A DNA stretch of 64,000 nt from Dyella sedimenti. Lineage in GTDB: Bacteria; Pseudomonadota; Gammaproteobacteria; Xanthomonadales; Rhodanobacteraceae. The position numbers and the translations under genes are program-made. Each line of letters starts with the position of its first letter. Within the stretch, counting starts at the first letter, position 1. The notes beneath the pieces were generated by a model. The model was not told the DNA's origin. It made no database searches and saw nothing but the letters and a program-made list of their open reading frames with translations. The stretch covers positions 182,805 through 246,804 of the forward strand of contig NZ_JAKWJO010000007.1 in assembly GCF_022760995.1 (NCBI RefSeq), given 5' to 3'. Below, in pieces: positions 16,681 to 25,566 of this stretch.

Positions 16681-17430
16681 TTACCGCCTATGTCCCCTCG
16701 CCCCCAGCAGCATCTCCTCCAGCCATGGCATCAGCAGCGAGGCGTAAGCCTGCCGGTTTTGCGGCGTGCTCAGCGCGTGGTCGGCCCCGCGGATGACGCG
16801 GTAGGTCAGCGACGAGACTCCGGTGAAGGCCGCGCGGTAGCTCGCCAGCACCGGTGCGGGCACGATGCGGTCATGCTCCGACTCCACCAGGAGCACATCG
16901 CCCTTGAACTCACTGCAGGCCAGCAAGGCGTCGCTGTCCTCGGGCGTGTGCCGGTGGCGCCGATAGCCCGCCAGGTGCTGCAAGGCGGCCAAGTCCTTCT
17001 TCGGAACGTTCCAGTCGCTGTCGCGGTACAGCGCCGGGGCCCGCAGCCCCAGCCAGTGGACTGGCCGGCGTCGCGTCGCCAGGACCGCGAGATAGCCGCC
17101 GTAGCTGCTGCCGATCACGGCCATCCGGGAAGCGTCCACCGCGGGATGGGACAGCAGGAAATCGTAGGCGGCCAGCACGTCGCCGAGGTTGTCCTCCCGC
17201 GTCACCGTTTCCCTCAGGTTGCGCGTGGCCACGTGGCCGGACAGGTCGAAGGTGAGGCAGACGCAACCGAGCGCGGCCAGCTCCCTGGCGCCAGCCCGGT
17301 ATTGCTCCTGGCTGCCGCCCCAGCCATGCACCATCAGCACGCCCGGCATGTTCGGCCGCGGCGCGACGAGCGTGCCCGCCAGTTCGCCTCCCCGCACGGA
17401 AAGATGGACCACGTCATCCTGCACGCTCAT
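16681..17430 (-). CDS. Alpha/beta hydrolase (dienelactone hydrolase/prolyl-oligopeptidase-like fold)
   Basis: A 249-residue serine hydrolase. It shows VLMVHGWGGSQEQY (oxyanion-hole region), LTFDLSGHVATRN, the nucleophile elbow GSSYGG (Ser109) and a C-terminal GADHALS with the probable catalytic His. No signal peptide, so cytoplasmic. Its ATG at 17430 overlaps the stop of the DUF3182 gene (ATGA), which implies translational coupling. The substrate is unknown. It is the last gene of a four-gene run starting at 19816 and ends at a long hairpin. Confidence 0.85.
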   Translation of the reverse strand: MSVQDDVVHLSVRGGELAGTLVAPRPNMPGVLMVHGWGGSQEQYRAGARELAALGCVCLTFDLSGHVATRNLRETVTREDNLGDVLAAYDFLLSHPAVDASRMAVIGSSYGGYLAVLATRRRPVHWLGLRAPALYRDSDWNVPKKDLAALQHLAGYRRHRHTPEDSDALLACSEFKGDVLLVESEHDRIVPAPVLASYRAAFTGVSSLTYRVIRGADHALSTPQNRQAYASLLMPWLEEMLLGARGHRR

Positions 17431-18488
17431 CGGCTTTCCACCTTGACGTAGGTAAGCGTGGGCGTTCCGCCCGAGGGCGAGGGCGCGCGGTAGATCGCCT
17501 CGGCGCCGGCGGGCGGCGCCGCATCCGCTTCGTAGCACTCGACATAGGCCACTTCCACCGGCTGCCGTCCCGCGGACGCCAGCAGTTCCGCAGCCACGAT
17601 TTCGGCGGGACTCGCACCGCCGATGCGCCAGGACTGTTCAAGCACGCCCGAATGCCAGTGGCCCTTCGCATCGTAGCCCTGGATGACATCGTAGTTCGCG
17701 CGGGAGACGACCAGTTCCGGAAAGGCCTCCAGCATGGCCTCGTGGTAAGCCATCGCCTGCGCCAGCGCCAGCCTTTCGCGAGGATCGGCGAGCGTCTCGA
17801 GGAACAGGGAAAGGCCGCCACGCGCGCAGCGCAACCGGCTGCCGCCGTAGCGCGCGATGCCGTGGCGATCCCTCGCTGCGCGCTGGTAGCCCAGGTACGA
17901 CAGGCTGAAGGCCGGCAGCACCACGTATCCCACGCTCATGGTCACCGGCTCGCGCAAGTCGCGCTCGACGACGATGCCCGATGCCAGCCCCGTGGCCAGC
18001 GCGCTTTCCCGTTCGATCAGGAGGCGCAGCGCCGCTTCGTCCTGCACCACCCACTGGCTCCGTCCTCCGCGCGCCTGCGCCAGCTTGATACGGATGCTGC
18101 CGCCGCGGAACAGCCTGCCGGCGGCCTCGTGCAGGTCGGCCAGGCTGAAGGCCCCCCAGCCGGGCACGACCAGTCCCGACAGCCGATCCGGATGACGATG
18201 CCGCCAGCCCGGCGGCGCCGATGCGCGCGAGGCCACCAGGGGATGACTCATCAATTTCGTGCCGACGAAGGGATACGGCACGATGCCGCCAAAGAACTGG
18301 TCCACCCCATGGATGTCCAGCTCGCTCGCCTGCGCGGCATCGAGCGTATCGGACGGTACGAGGTATCGGCCATCCGGCACCAGGCGGCGTCCCAGCCGGC
18401 GGGTCACCCAATGGTGCGCGGCCGTTTCGTGGTCGGCCAATGGCCTGCCATCGAGGGGCACGTAGACCGGTCCGCGCGTCGCGGTCAT
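17427..18488 (-). CDS. DUF3182 family protein
   Basis: A 353-residue protein that I place in DUF3182, a family with ATP-grasp-like features found mainly in Proteobacteria. Visible blocks are HGVDQFFGGIVPYPFVGTKLMSHPLV, a glycine-containing SIRIKLAQARGGRSQWV, MSVGYVVLPAFSLSYLGYQ and VSRANYDVIQGYDAKGHWHSGVLEQSWRIGGASPAE. The activity is unknown; a carboxylate-amine ligase type reaction would be a guess. GAAGG lies 7 nt before the ATG at 18488. It overlaps the downstream hydrolase by ATGA, so the two products may act on the same compound. Confidence 0.75.
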   Translation of the reverse strand: MTATRGPVYVPLDGRPLADHETAAHHWVTRRLGRRLVPDGRYLVPSDTLDAAQASELDIHGVDQFFGGIVPYPFVGTKLMSHPLVASRASAPPGWRHRHPDRLSGLVVPGWGAFSLADLHEAAGRLFRGGSIRIKLAQARGGRSQWVVQDEAALRLLIERESALATGLASGIVVERDLREPVTMSVGYVVLPAFSLSYLGYQRAARDRHGIARYGGSRLRCARGGLSLFLETLADPRERLALAQAMAYHEAMLEAFPELVVSRANYDVIQGYDAKGHWHSGVLEQSWRIGGASPAEIVAAELLASAGRQPVEVAYVECYEADAAPPAGAEAIYRAPSPSGGTPTLTYVKVESR

Positions 18489-18545
18489 GCCGGCGCCTTC
18501 GCCGCCCGGCTTCCGCAAGCACCGGCCATCGTCGCCGTCATGGCC

Positions 18546-19526
18546 CTAGGGCTGCCCGCGCCCCCCGGAGGCACCGAATACCTGGCCGGTGACGTAGCTC
18601 GCCTCGGCCGATGCCAGGAACACATAGATGGGCGCCAGTTCCGCGGGCTGGCCCGGGCGGCCCAGCGGCGTGTCCGCGCCGAACTGGCGGAGCTTCTTCT
18701 GTGTTTGGCCTCCGGTCACCTGCAGGGGCGTCCAGAACGGCCCGGGGGCGACGGCATTCGCGCGGATGCCGCGATGGCTCATCTGCTTGGCGAGGCTTTT
18801 CACGAAAGCCACGATGGCGGCCTTCGTCATGGAGTAGTCGAGCAGGTTCTCCGAGGGGTCGTAGGCGTTCACCGAGGCCGTGCACACGATGGCGCCGCCA
18901 GGGGCCATGTCGCGCACCACTTCCCTGGTGATCCAGAACATCGCGTAGAGATTGGTCTTGAGCGTCCAGTCGAACTGGTCGCTGGCGATCTGCTCGATGG
19001 AATCGTGGCTCTGCTGCCTGGCGGCGTTGCTGACCAGTACGTCGATGCCGCCAAGTTCCCGTCGCGCGCGCTGCACCATGTCGCGGCAAAAGGCTTCCTC
19101 GCGGATGTCTCCCGGCAACGTCACCGCCTTGCGTCCAGCCTGGCGGATCAGTTGCACCACCGCCTGCGCGTCTTCCTCTTCCTGCGGCAGATAACCGATG
19201 GCGACATCCGCGCCTTCACGCGCATAGGCGATGGCCGCCGCACGCCCGATGCCCGAGTCCCCACCCGTTATCAGCGCCTTGCGGCCGGCCAGCCGGCCGT
19301 TGCCACGATACGTGGCCTCGCCGTGGTCGGGGCGTGGGCGCATGCGGCCGGCCAGTCCCGGCCATGGTTGGGATTGCTCGTCGAACGGCGGTCGCGGATA
19401 GGCCGCCGCCGGCTTGGCGGCCGGCGCCGACTCGCCGTCCCACGCCGGATAGGCGAGCGAGGCGGCCAGTCCGAGCGAGGCGCCCTGCATCAGGCGCCGG
19501 CGCGCTTGCGAAACGCATTCCTTCAT
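18546..19526 (-). CDS. YghA-like short-chain dehydrogenase with Tat-type leader
   Basis: A 326-residue SDR paralogous to 15119-16048. TGGDSGIG at 87-94, S218, Y231 and K235 form the NAD(P) site and triad. Unlike the other copy it starts MKECVSQARRRLMQGASLGLAAS, which looks like a twin-arginine leader (RR before a hydrophobic stretch), suggesting export of a folded, cofactor-loaded enzyme. A cytoplasmic enzyme with a vestigial leader is also possible. The NNAA motif reads SNAA. The start codon overlaps the upstream gene's stop (ATGA); the DUF3182 gene follows after 57 nt. Confidence 0.87.
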   Translation of the reverse strand: MKECVSQARRRLMQGASLGLAASLAYPAWDGESAPAAKPAAAYPRPPFDEQSQPWPGLAGRMRPRPDHGEATYRGNGRLAGRKALITGGDSGIGRAAAIAYAREGADVAIGYLPQEEEDAQAVVQLIRQAGRKAVTLPGDIREEAFCRDMVQRARRELGGIDVLVSNAARQQSHDSIEQIASDQFDWTLKTNLYAMFWITREVVRDMAPGGAIVCTASVNAYDPSENLLDYSMTKAAIVAFVKSLAKQMSHRGIRANAVAPGPFWTPLQVTGGQTQKKLRQFGADTPLGRPGQPAELAPIYVFLASAEASYVTGQVFGASGGRGQP

Positions 19527-19816
19527 GACGCGGTGCCGCCGGCCCAGCCCAGCTCGGCGCAGGCCAGTGTTGTGCGATCGACGGGGCGCTCGTTCAGCAA
19601 CTGTGCCAGAGTGATCTCGTAGCGGGCGAGAATGCGATCGATCGCCGAGCGCACCCACGCCTGGTCCTGCTCGCTGGCGTTGAGGAGGATGTCGCGGGCC
19701 AGTCCCGACAATTCGGCAGCGAAATCGGCGCTTCCGGCGTAGTGCCGATGCAGCGTGGCCGCATCCACTTCCAGCCGTGTCAGGTCCCGTTTCAAGGTGG
19801 TAGTCGTCTTGTGCAT
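19523..19816 (-). CDS. Hypothetical 97-aa helical protein, first gene of the SDR operon
   Basis: A small protein (MHKTTTTLKRDLTRLEVDA...) rich in Ala, Leu, Arg and Asp and predicted to be fully helical (RDILLNASEQDQAWVRSAIDRILARYEITLAQLL). No signal peptide or known motif. Its stop overlaps the ATG of the SDR at 19526, so it is translationally coupled to it and probably heads the operon 19816-16681. Function unknown. Confidence 0.7.
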   Translation of the reverse strand: MHKTTTTLKRDLTRLEVDAATLHRHYAGSADFAAELSGLARDILLNASEQDQAWVRSAIDRILARYEITLAQLLNERPVDRTTLACAELGWAGGTAS

Positions 19817-19968
19817 GAAGCCAGCCTAGCCACGTCCTCATCAACGGCTTGGCAAAAGCGCATCGCTGTTTCGCTTAGAGCCTGAGAGCCACGCCGTTCC
19901 TTGACACGACGACGACGACGCCTTGAACCACATGGCGGCACGCTGTGCGGGCCTCACGGAAAACAGCC

Positions 19969-20133
19969 ATGAAATCCAAAGCAAGCAAGGCAAAGCCCCG
20001 ACGTCCGGCAGGCACATCCGGCTACCCGGAACCGCAACCCACGCCGAGCCGCCCCGGCAGGAACCTGCCGGAGGCGAACTCGCCGCATGAGCCGCAGAAC
20101 AACCCCCGGCAAAAGCCCAAGCCTTCTTCCTGA
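19969..20133 (+). CDS. Small Pro/Lys-rich hypothetical protein (54 aa)
   Basis: A 54-residue, highly charged, proline-rich peptide beginning MKSKASKAKPRRPAGTSGYP and ending RQKPKPSS. It looks intrinsically disordered. GGA lies about 10 nt upstream of the ATG at 19969. It is transcribed divergently from the SDR operon. A 9-bp hairpin at 20177-20197 follows. Function unknown; short proteins of this composition are common in Xanthomonadales stress loci. Confidence 0.5.
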   Translation: MKSKASKAKPRRPAGTSGYPEPQPTPSRPGRNLPEANSPHEPQNNPRQKPKPSS

Positions 20134-20176
20134 CGGCGGCCCACTGGCGAAGAAACCCATGACGGGAGGCATCGAA

Positions 20177-20197
20177 CCCTCTCCCAGCGGGAGAGGG
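20177..20197. terminator. 9-bp hairpin between convergent genes
   Basis: CCCTCTCCC and GGGAGAGGG separated by AGC form a perfect stem. It lies between the stop of the 54-aa gene and the convergent stop of the PfpI-like gene. There is no T tract, so it is terminator-like only. Confidence 0.45.
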
Positions 20198-20262
20198 CTA
20201 TCGCGCCGCCATGATCGCGGGAAAGGGATGGGGAGACTCGACCGCGCGAAACCTTGTGCCTG

Positions 20263-20808
20263 CTATGCCGCCAGCGCCTCGATGACCGCGCTGGTGAAAG
20301 CCGGAATGTCGTCGGGCTTGCGACTGGTGATGAACTGGCCGTCGGCGACCACTTCCTCGTCCACCCACTGGGCGCCGGCGTTCTCCAGATCCTTGCGCAG
20401 CGACGGCCATGAGGTGAGCTTGCGTCCCTTCACCAGGCCGGCGTCGATGAGCGTCCATGGGCCATGGCAAATGGCGGCGATCGGCTTGCTTGACTTCGAG
20501 AACGCCCGCACGAAGGCGACAGCCTCCGGGATCTGCCGCAGCTTGTCCGGATTCATCACGCCGCCCGGAAGCACCAGCGCATCGAATGCGTCGGCGTTCG
20601 CCTGGCTCAACGGCTGGTCCACCTTGACCTTGTCGCCCCAGTTCTTGAGATTCCAGCCGGTGATCTGCGCGCTGTCGCCGGGAGCGATCACGGTGACCTG
20701 CGCTCCCGCCTGTTCCAGCAGGCGCTTGGGTTCGGTCAGCTCCGATTGCTCGAAACCGTCGGTGGCGAGCACCGCGATCTTGCGGCCGTTCAACGTGGAC
20801 TGGTTCAT
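20263..20808 (-). CDS. DJ-1/PfpI family protein (type 1 glutamine amidotransferase-like)
   Basis: A 181-residue DJ-1/PfpI protein. The nucleophile elbow AAICHGPW places the reactive Cys at 114, with the conserved acidic residue in DGFEQSEL (Glu20). LVLPGGVMNPDKLR and the C-terminal ITSRKPDDIPAFTSAVIEAL are typical of the PfpI/YhbO group, linked to stress resistance and proposed protease or deglycase activity. GGGAG lies 8 nt upstream of the ATG at 20808. It is next to ligD on the same strand with 133 nt between. Confidence 0.9.
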   Translation of the reverse strand: MNQSTLNGRKIAVLATDGFEQSELTEPKRLLEQAGAQVTVIAPGDSAQITGWNLKNWGDKVKVDQPLSQANADAFDALVLPGGVMNPDKLRQIPEAVAFVRAFSKSSKPIAAICHGPWTLIDAGLVKGRKLTSWPSLRKDLENAGAQWVDEEVVADGQFITSRKPDDIPAFTSAVIEALAA

Positions 20809-20941
20809 GGCTTGCGCTCCCATGGCGAGGAAAGCGCCATGATGGAACCGCATGCATGGGGCCATCGTCGCGCTGGCGTCGGCAATCCGTGATGGCGATA
20901 GCGGCCATGATTCCGCTCGCCCGCCCAGCCTTGGCGCTTGT

Positions 20942-23470
20942 TCACGATCTCCGCATGGCCAGGCTACGCACGGCGTCGGCGAGCGTCTGCCGCACGGTGT
21001 CGATGCCTTCCCAGGGATCGCCGCGCAACCGCCGCAGGCGCTGCACCGCGGACTCGATGTCGAAGGCAGCCGGCCCGGCGATCCTGCCCAGTTCGCTCCA
21101 GCGCAAGGGCACCGCCACCGGGGCCCCGGCGCGGGCACGCAGCGAATAGGAAGCGATGCTGGTCGCGCCGCGGCTGTTGCGCAGATAGTCCACGAAGATC
21201 AGCCCGCGACGGCGGGCCAGCGTCGAGACGGCGATGAACTCGTCCGGCCTGGCCTGGGCCATGGACGTGGCGAATGCCTTGGCAAAGGCCTTGGCTTCCG
21301 CCCATGGCGCCGCCGGCCGCAACGGCACCACCACGTGGAGCCCCTTGCCCCCGGTGCAGCGGAGAAAGGACGCCAGCCCCAACTGGTCGAGCCAGCGCCG
21401 GGTCAGGCGTGCCGCGGACTGCAGGCGCTCCCATGAAACGCCTTCGCCCGGATCGAGATCGAACACGATGCGGTCGGCATGCGCATCGTCATCGACGCGG
21501 CATCCCCAGGGATGGAATTCGACCGCGCCGAACTGCACCAGCTCCATGACCGAGCGATCGTCCGTGAGATAGAGATAGACGCGCCGCTTGCCGCCGTTCT
21601 CGACCAGGGCCTTGGAGCCGGCATGGCGAAGGCCGGCCATGGTGTGCTTCTGGAAGAAGCATGGCTTTCCCAGGCCGTCCGGGCACCGGAGTATCGAGAC
21701 CGGACGATCGATGACGCCGGGAAGGAACCAGTCCATCACCGCATCGTAATAGGCGGCCACGTCGCGCTTGCGGATGCCCGTGCCGGGATAGACCTCGCGT
21801 TCCGGATGGCTGATGTCGATACCGCGCAACGCGGTGGCCGACGCTGATTCCGGCGATCTTTTCCCCGTGGCGCGGCGCGTCGGCGTTTTCGCCTGACCCG
21901 ACAGGTCGCCCGCACGCTTGTCCTCGCGCACCGCCTTCAGGCTCGGCTGCCTCAGCAGGCCGTTGCCGGCGATGCCCCGGTAATAGACCTCCACCACCAC
22001 TTCCGGCTTCACCCAGCGCGCACCACGCAGCGTGGGATCGATGCCCGAAGCATGCACGGTCGGTCGATCGCCGCCGCGCCTGGCGGCCAATGCATCGCCC
22101 ATCCGACGCAGTTGGGCATCGGAAAACCCCGTACCCACACGCCCCGCGTAATCCCAGCCGCCTTGCGGGGACGGCCGGCCGAGCAGGAGGGAGCCGAAAC
22201 CCTGGCGGCTTCCCTTGCCCGCCGTGTAGCCGACCACCGCGAATTCATCGCTGTCCTGCCGCTTGGTCTTCAGCCAGTCGCCCCCGCGTCCCGCGCGATA
22301 GGCCGAATCCACGCGCTTGGAGACGACGCCTTCGAGGCCCGCACGCAAGACGCTCTGCCATACCTCGTCGCCCTTGCCGACGATGTGCTCGCTGAGCCGC
22401 AGGCGATCCGCCGCGACCCCACGCGCCTGCTCGAGCACGGATGCCAGCATGGCCTTGCGCTGGAGTAGCGGCGCCTGGCTGATGTCGTATCCGTCCAGGT
22501 GCACGAGATCGAACAGCACGTAGGAAAGCTCGCCGGCCTGCTCGCCGGACAGGGTCTTCTGCAGCGCGTTGAAATCGCTTTGCCCATGCCGGATCGCGAC
22601 CAGTTCGCCATCCAGGCGCGCGGAACGCAGTCCGAGCGCCCCGACGGCCTCGACGATCGCCGGGATGCGCTCGTTCCAGAGCAGCGCATTGCGCGACCAG
22701 CACGCCACCTCGCCCTTGGCCACGGCGGTGAGGATGCGGTAGCCATCCCACTTCACCTCGTGCAGCCATTCGTCCCCGAGCGGCACCTGCGCGCGCAACT
22801 GGGCCAGCTCGGGCGGAAAGAAACCGGTATCGATCGTGGCCCTGCTGCGCTTCTCCACGCCGGCCAGGTCCAGCCGTGGCGCACTTTTCCCGGGTACGCG
22901 CGCGATCGCCGCCTTTCCCCGGGACCGTGGCGGCCCGGCCTTGGGCGGAGGCGTTGACGGCTCGCCGAGCAAGTCGTCCGCCTCGATGTCGCCGGCGTAG
23001 GCATCCTGCGACTTGATGAGGAACCACGCCGGCTGGCGTTCCTTGCGGTGGCTGCGCACCAGGTGCCACCGTCCATGGAGGCGCTCGCCGTACAGCGAAA
23101 ATTCCAGGTGACCCTTGCGCAACTGCGCTTGCGGATCGCCCTCCGGCACCCAGGTGCCGCGATCGAAGCAGTCCACGTGCCCGGCGCCGTAATTGCCTTC
23201 GGGAATATCGCCCTCGAAGTCGGCATAGGCCAGCGGGTGGTCTTCCACCTCGACGGCCAGGCGCTTCACGCCGGGATCGAAGCTGGGTCCCTTCGGCACC
23301 GCCCAGCTCTTGAGCACGTTGCCCACCTGCAGGCGAAAATCAAAATGCCTGCGGCGGGCGTGGTGCAGTTGCACGACGAAGATAGGGCGCGACTCCCGCT
23401 TGGCGGCGGAGCCCTTCGGCTCACGGGTGCGGGCGAAATCACGCTTGCGGCGGTAGGCTGCGAGGCTCAT
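20942..23470 (-). CDS. ligD: Multifunctional ATP-dependent DNA ligase D
   Basis: An 842-residue LigD with the proteobacterial domain order. The 3'-phosphoesterase domain (about 28-150) contains QLHHARRRHFDFRLQ (His42, Asp44). The ATP-dependent ligase (about 212-520) has nucleophile Lys240 in EVKWDGYRI and the later EGVVSKR motif. The primase-like polymerase (about 570-842) includes VFDLDPGEG with the metal-binding Asp pair and GGKGLHVVVPL. It fills, trims and seals double-strand breaks in Ku-dependent end joining. The ku gene lies 36 nt upstream on the same strand, forming an NHEJ operon. Basic, Thr/Arg-rich linkers join the domains. Full length. Confidence 0.95.
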   Translation of the reverse strand: MSLAAYRRKRDFARTREPKGSAAKRESRPIFVVQLHHARRRHFDFRLQVGNVLKSWAVPKGPSFDPGVKRLAVEVEDHPLAYADFEGDIPEGNYGAGHVDCFDRGTWVPEGDPQAQLRKGHLEFSLYGERLHGRWHLVRSHRKERQPAWFLIKSQDAYAGDIEADDLLGEPSTPPPKAGPPRSRGKAAIARVPGKSAPRLDLAGVEKRSRATIDTGFFPPELAQLRAQVPLGDEWLHEVKWDGYRILTAVAKGEVACWSRNALLWNERIPAIVEAVGALGLRSARLDGELVAIRHGQSDFNALQKTLSGEQAGELSYVLFDLVHLDGYDISQAPLLQRKAMLASVLEQARGVAADRLRLSEHIVGKGDEVWQSVLRAGLEGVVSKRVDSAYRAGRGGDWLKTKRQDSDEFAVVGYTAGKGSRQGFGSLLLGRPSPQGGWDYAGRVGTGFSDAQLRRMGDALAARRGGDRPTVHASGIDPTLRGARWVKPEVVVEVYYRGIAGNGLLRQPSLKAVREDKRAGDLSGQAKTPTRRATGKRSPESASATALRGIDISHPEREVYPGTGIRKRDVAAYYDAVMDWFLPGVIDRPVSILRCPDGLGKPCFFQKHTMAGLRHAGSKALVENGGKRRVYLYLTDDRSVMELVQFGAVEFHPWGCRVDDDAHADRIVFDLDPGEGVSWERLQSAARLTRRWLDQLGLASFLRCTGGKGLHVVVPLRPAAPWAEAKAFAKAFATSMAQARPDEFIAVSTLARRRGLIFVDYLRNSRGATSIASYSLRARAGAPVAVPLRWSELGRIAGPAAFDIESAVQRLRRLRGDPWEGIDTVRQTLADAVRSLAMRRS

Positions 23471-23506
23471 GGCATGGCCGGCCAGGTGACGGCGGACGAC
23501 GCGCGC

Positions 23507-24418
23507 TCAGCCCGAGCGGCGACGCGATGGCTTCTTGGATGCCGTTTTCCCGGCGGCCTTGCGCGCCGGCCTCGCCCTGCCCGGCGTCGTCGGCGCGGCC
23601 TGTCCTTTGGCGGGCGTCCGCCGCTTGGTGTCCAGGCTCTTGCGCAGCAGGGACATGAAGTCCACCACGTTCGTCGCCGCGTTCCCGGGAACCGCCGCCT
23701 CCTCTTCCGGCGTGACCAACACGCCCTTGGACTTCATGCGCTTCTCGATGACCTTGCGCAACCGCTCCCTGAACTCGTCGCGGAACCGGGCAGGCTGCCA
23801 TTCCTCGCTCATCGACTCGATGAGCTGCTGTGCCATCTCCATCTCCCTGGCCGAGACGCGGTAGCTGGCGGGCTTGCCTTCCGGCAGCGGGTACTCGCCG
23901 GCATCGATGAGTTCCTGCGGATAGCGCAGCAGCACCAGCATCAGGCTGTCGTCCTTCGGCATCACGGCGGACAGGTATTCGCGTGTCCGTATCACCACGC
24001 GCGCAATGCCCATCTTGCCGGTCCGCCGCAAGGTCTCGCGCAGGAGCACATAGCCCTTCTCCGCCTTCTTGCCCGGCACCAGGTAATACGGCCGCTCGAA
24101 ATATTCCGGGCCGATCGCACTGGCATCGACGAAGGTCTCGACCTCCACCGCTTCGCGTCCCTCCGGCGAGGCGGACTGGATGTCCTCCGGCTTCAACACG
24201 ACGTAGCTGCCCTTCTTGTACTCGAACGCCTTGACGATGTCCTTCCACGGCACTTCCTCGCCCGTTTCCGCATTGACCCGCTCGTAGCGGATGGGCGTGT
24301 GGCTGCGGCTGTCGAGCATGCGGAAATGCAGGTCGACGCTGCGCTCGGCCGGCATCAGCGATACCGGCACGTTCAACAGGCCGAACGAAAGGGTTCCGGT
24401 CCATATCGGACGAGCCAT
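23507..24418 (-). CDS. ku: Non-homologous end-joining protein Ku
   Basis: A 303-residue bacterial Ku. It starts MARPIWTGTLSFGLLNVPV, the canonical opening, and includes RYERVNAETGEEVPW, YYLVPGKKAEKGYVLLRE and MEMAQQLIESM. The conserved core ends near residue 255 and is followed by a Lys/Arg/Ala-rich tail (KTASKKPSRRR) typical of C-terminal extensions that bind DNA. Ku rings load on DNA ends and recruit LigD, encoded 36 nt downstream. GGAG lies 7 nt upstream of the ATG. The divergent gene at 24603 shares the 184-nt upstream region. Confidence 0.95.
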   Translation of the reverse strand: MARPIWTGTLSFGLLNVPVSLMPAERSVDLHFRMLDSRSHTPIRYERVNAETGEEVPWKDIVKAFEYKKGSYVVLKPEDIQSASPEGREAVEVETFVDASAIGPEYFERPYYLVPGKKAEKGYVLLRETLRRTGKMGIARVVIRTREYLSAVMPKDDSLMLVLLRYPQELIDAGEYPLPEGKPASYRVSAREMEMAQQLIESMSEEWQPARFRDEFRERLRKVIEKRMKSKGVLVTPEEEAAVPGNAATNVVDFMSLLRKSLDTKRRTPAKGQAAPTTPGRARPARKAAGKTASKKPSRRRSG

Positions 24419-24602
24419 GGCATGCTCCAGGCGATCGGGAAACGAGCCCCTAGAAAACGACCGGCGGCGTGAACCACCTGTGATCCACCTTCCAGGACCG
24501 CATGACCCGCCTGTGAACGCAAGCACGCCACCGACGCCAATATCACGCGGAGGTATCGCCCGGTGCCTAGCATGAAGCGACAGGCACCCGTGGAGGCATC
24601 CC

Positions 24603-25049
24603 ATGAGCGATCTCATCATCGCAGAGTTCGATACCCAGTTCGCCGCCGCCTCGGCGCTGGACAAGCTGATCTCGCGCGGCCTCCGCCGCGACAGCGCCGT
24701 GGTCTGCTCCAGTGAAAGCGTCGGCGGCTCCTCGGCCAGTTCGAGCGCCCCGACCACGATCGTGTCGCGGATCAGCCATCACGCCATACCGCGCAACGAG
24801 ATCCGCGCGCCCGGCGAGATGCGCGCGCCAGCGCGCGTCGGCCATGCCACGCTGACCGTCGAGCTGGCGCGCACCCTGCCGCTGGAAGACGTCATGCAGG
24901 TCATGAAGGCGACCGGCGCCCGCGGCGTACACGTCGTGGTGAACCAGAAACTGGATGCGGAGGACCCGCAACTGCAACCGGCGATCGGTTACGGCTCGCC
25001 GCTCGACGTCGGGCGGGCCACCACGGCGAGCAGGATCGCCCACCACTAG
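24603..25049 (+). CDS. Hypothetical stress-type protein (148 aa)
   Basis: A 148-residue protein with an alpha-beta N-terminus (MSDLIIAEFDTQFAAASALDKLISRGL) and a second alpha-beta unit (TLTVELARTLPLEDVMQVMKATGARGVHVV) separated by a Ser/Pro-rich linker. The two halves resemble the YflT-like layout also seen at 3483. GGAGG lies about 8 nt upstream. It is divergent from ku. No specific family is recognised and no catalytic residues stand out. Confidence 0.65.
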   Translation: MSDLIIAEFDTQFAAASALDKLISRGLRRDSAVVCSSESVGGSSASSSAPTTIVSRISHHAIPRNEIRAPGEMRAPARVGHATLTVELARTLPLEDVMQVMKATGARGVHVVVNQKLDAEDPQLQPAIGYGSPLDVGRATTASRIAHH

Positions 25050-25064
25050 GCGGCGCGCATCCTA

Positions 25065-25217
25065 CTAGATGCGCCCAAGCAGCACGAGGATCAGCAATAT
25101 CACCAGGATGAGCCCGATGCCGCCGCTTGGCCAATACCCCCACGACCGGCTGTACGGCCATGCGGGAATGGCACCGATGACAAGCAGCACAAGGATAATC
25201 AGTAGGATGGTGGACAT
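25065..25217 (-). CDS. DUF3309 family small membrane protein (50 aa)
   Basis: A 50-residue frame reads MSTILLIILVLLVIGAIPAW, then a short polar turn PYSRSWGYWPSGG, then a second hydrophobic helix ending LVLLGRI. This is the pattern of the DUF3309 family: two transmembrane helices joined by a PxWPYS-GYxPSG loop. Start ATG at 25217, stop TAG at 25065-25067, 15 nt from the convergent gene. The family is widespread in Proteobacteria and of unknown function, often near stress genes. Confidence 0.8.
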   Translation of the reverse strand: MSTILLIILVLLVIGAIPAWPYSRSWGYWPSGGIGLILVILLILVLLGRI

Positions 25218-25566
25218 GTCGATGCCAGGGTGAGGAAACGGTGCCCGGGAAAACCGCCCTTGCGATACGGGCCACCGGACGCCGCCACCATGACATCGCT
25301 GGCTTCAAGCCCCGGTCCTCGCCGTATCAACGGCCTCATCCACAAGCACCGCCAGGGTGGCGCGCCTAGCGGCGGCGCCCCGCAAGTGGAACCCGGCTTC
25401 CTCCGCGCAAGCGCCTGGCGACCAGCCATTCATAATCAGCCACTTGCCGCCCACGCACCCAGGCACTGAACGGTGTGGCCGGCTGACCACAGGCCGTCAA
25501 AATGCGCGGCTACCTTCTGCATTGACACGAAGGGGTCCATCGCGGACCTGGCGGAAGGAGTTCGTC
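25218..25566. other. Intergenic region without a supported gene
   Basis: About 350 nt between the DUF3309 gene and the coiled-coil gene. Open frames exist on both strands but have no ribosome site and no recognisable protein pattern. Nothing further was seen. Confidence 0.4.

Noticed and set aside
17652..19622. A 656-codon plus-strand frame across the DUF3182 and SDR genes
   Set aside because: Runs antisense through two well-supported genes and a gene boundary; no recognisable protein pattern.
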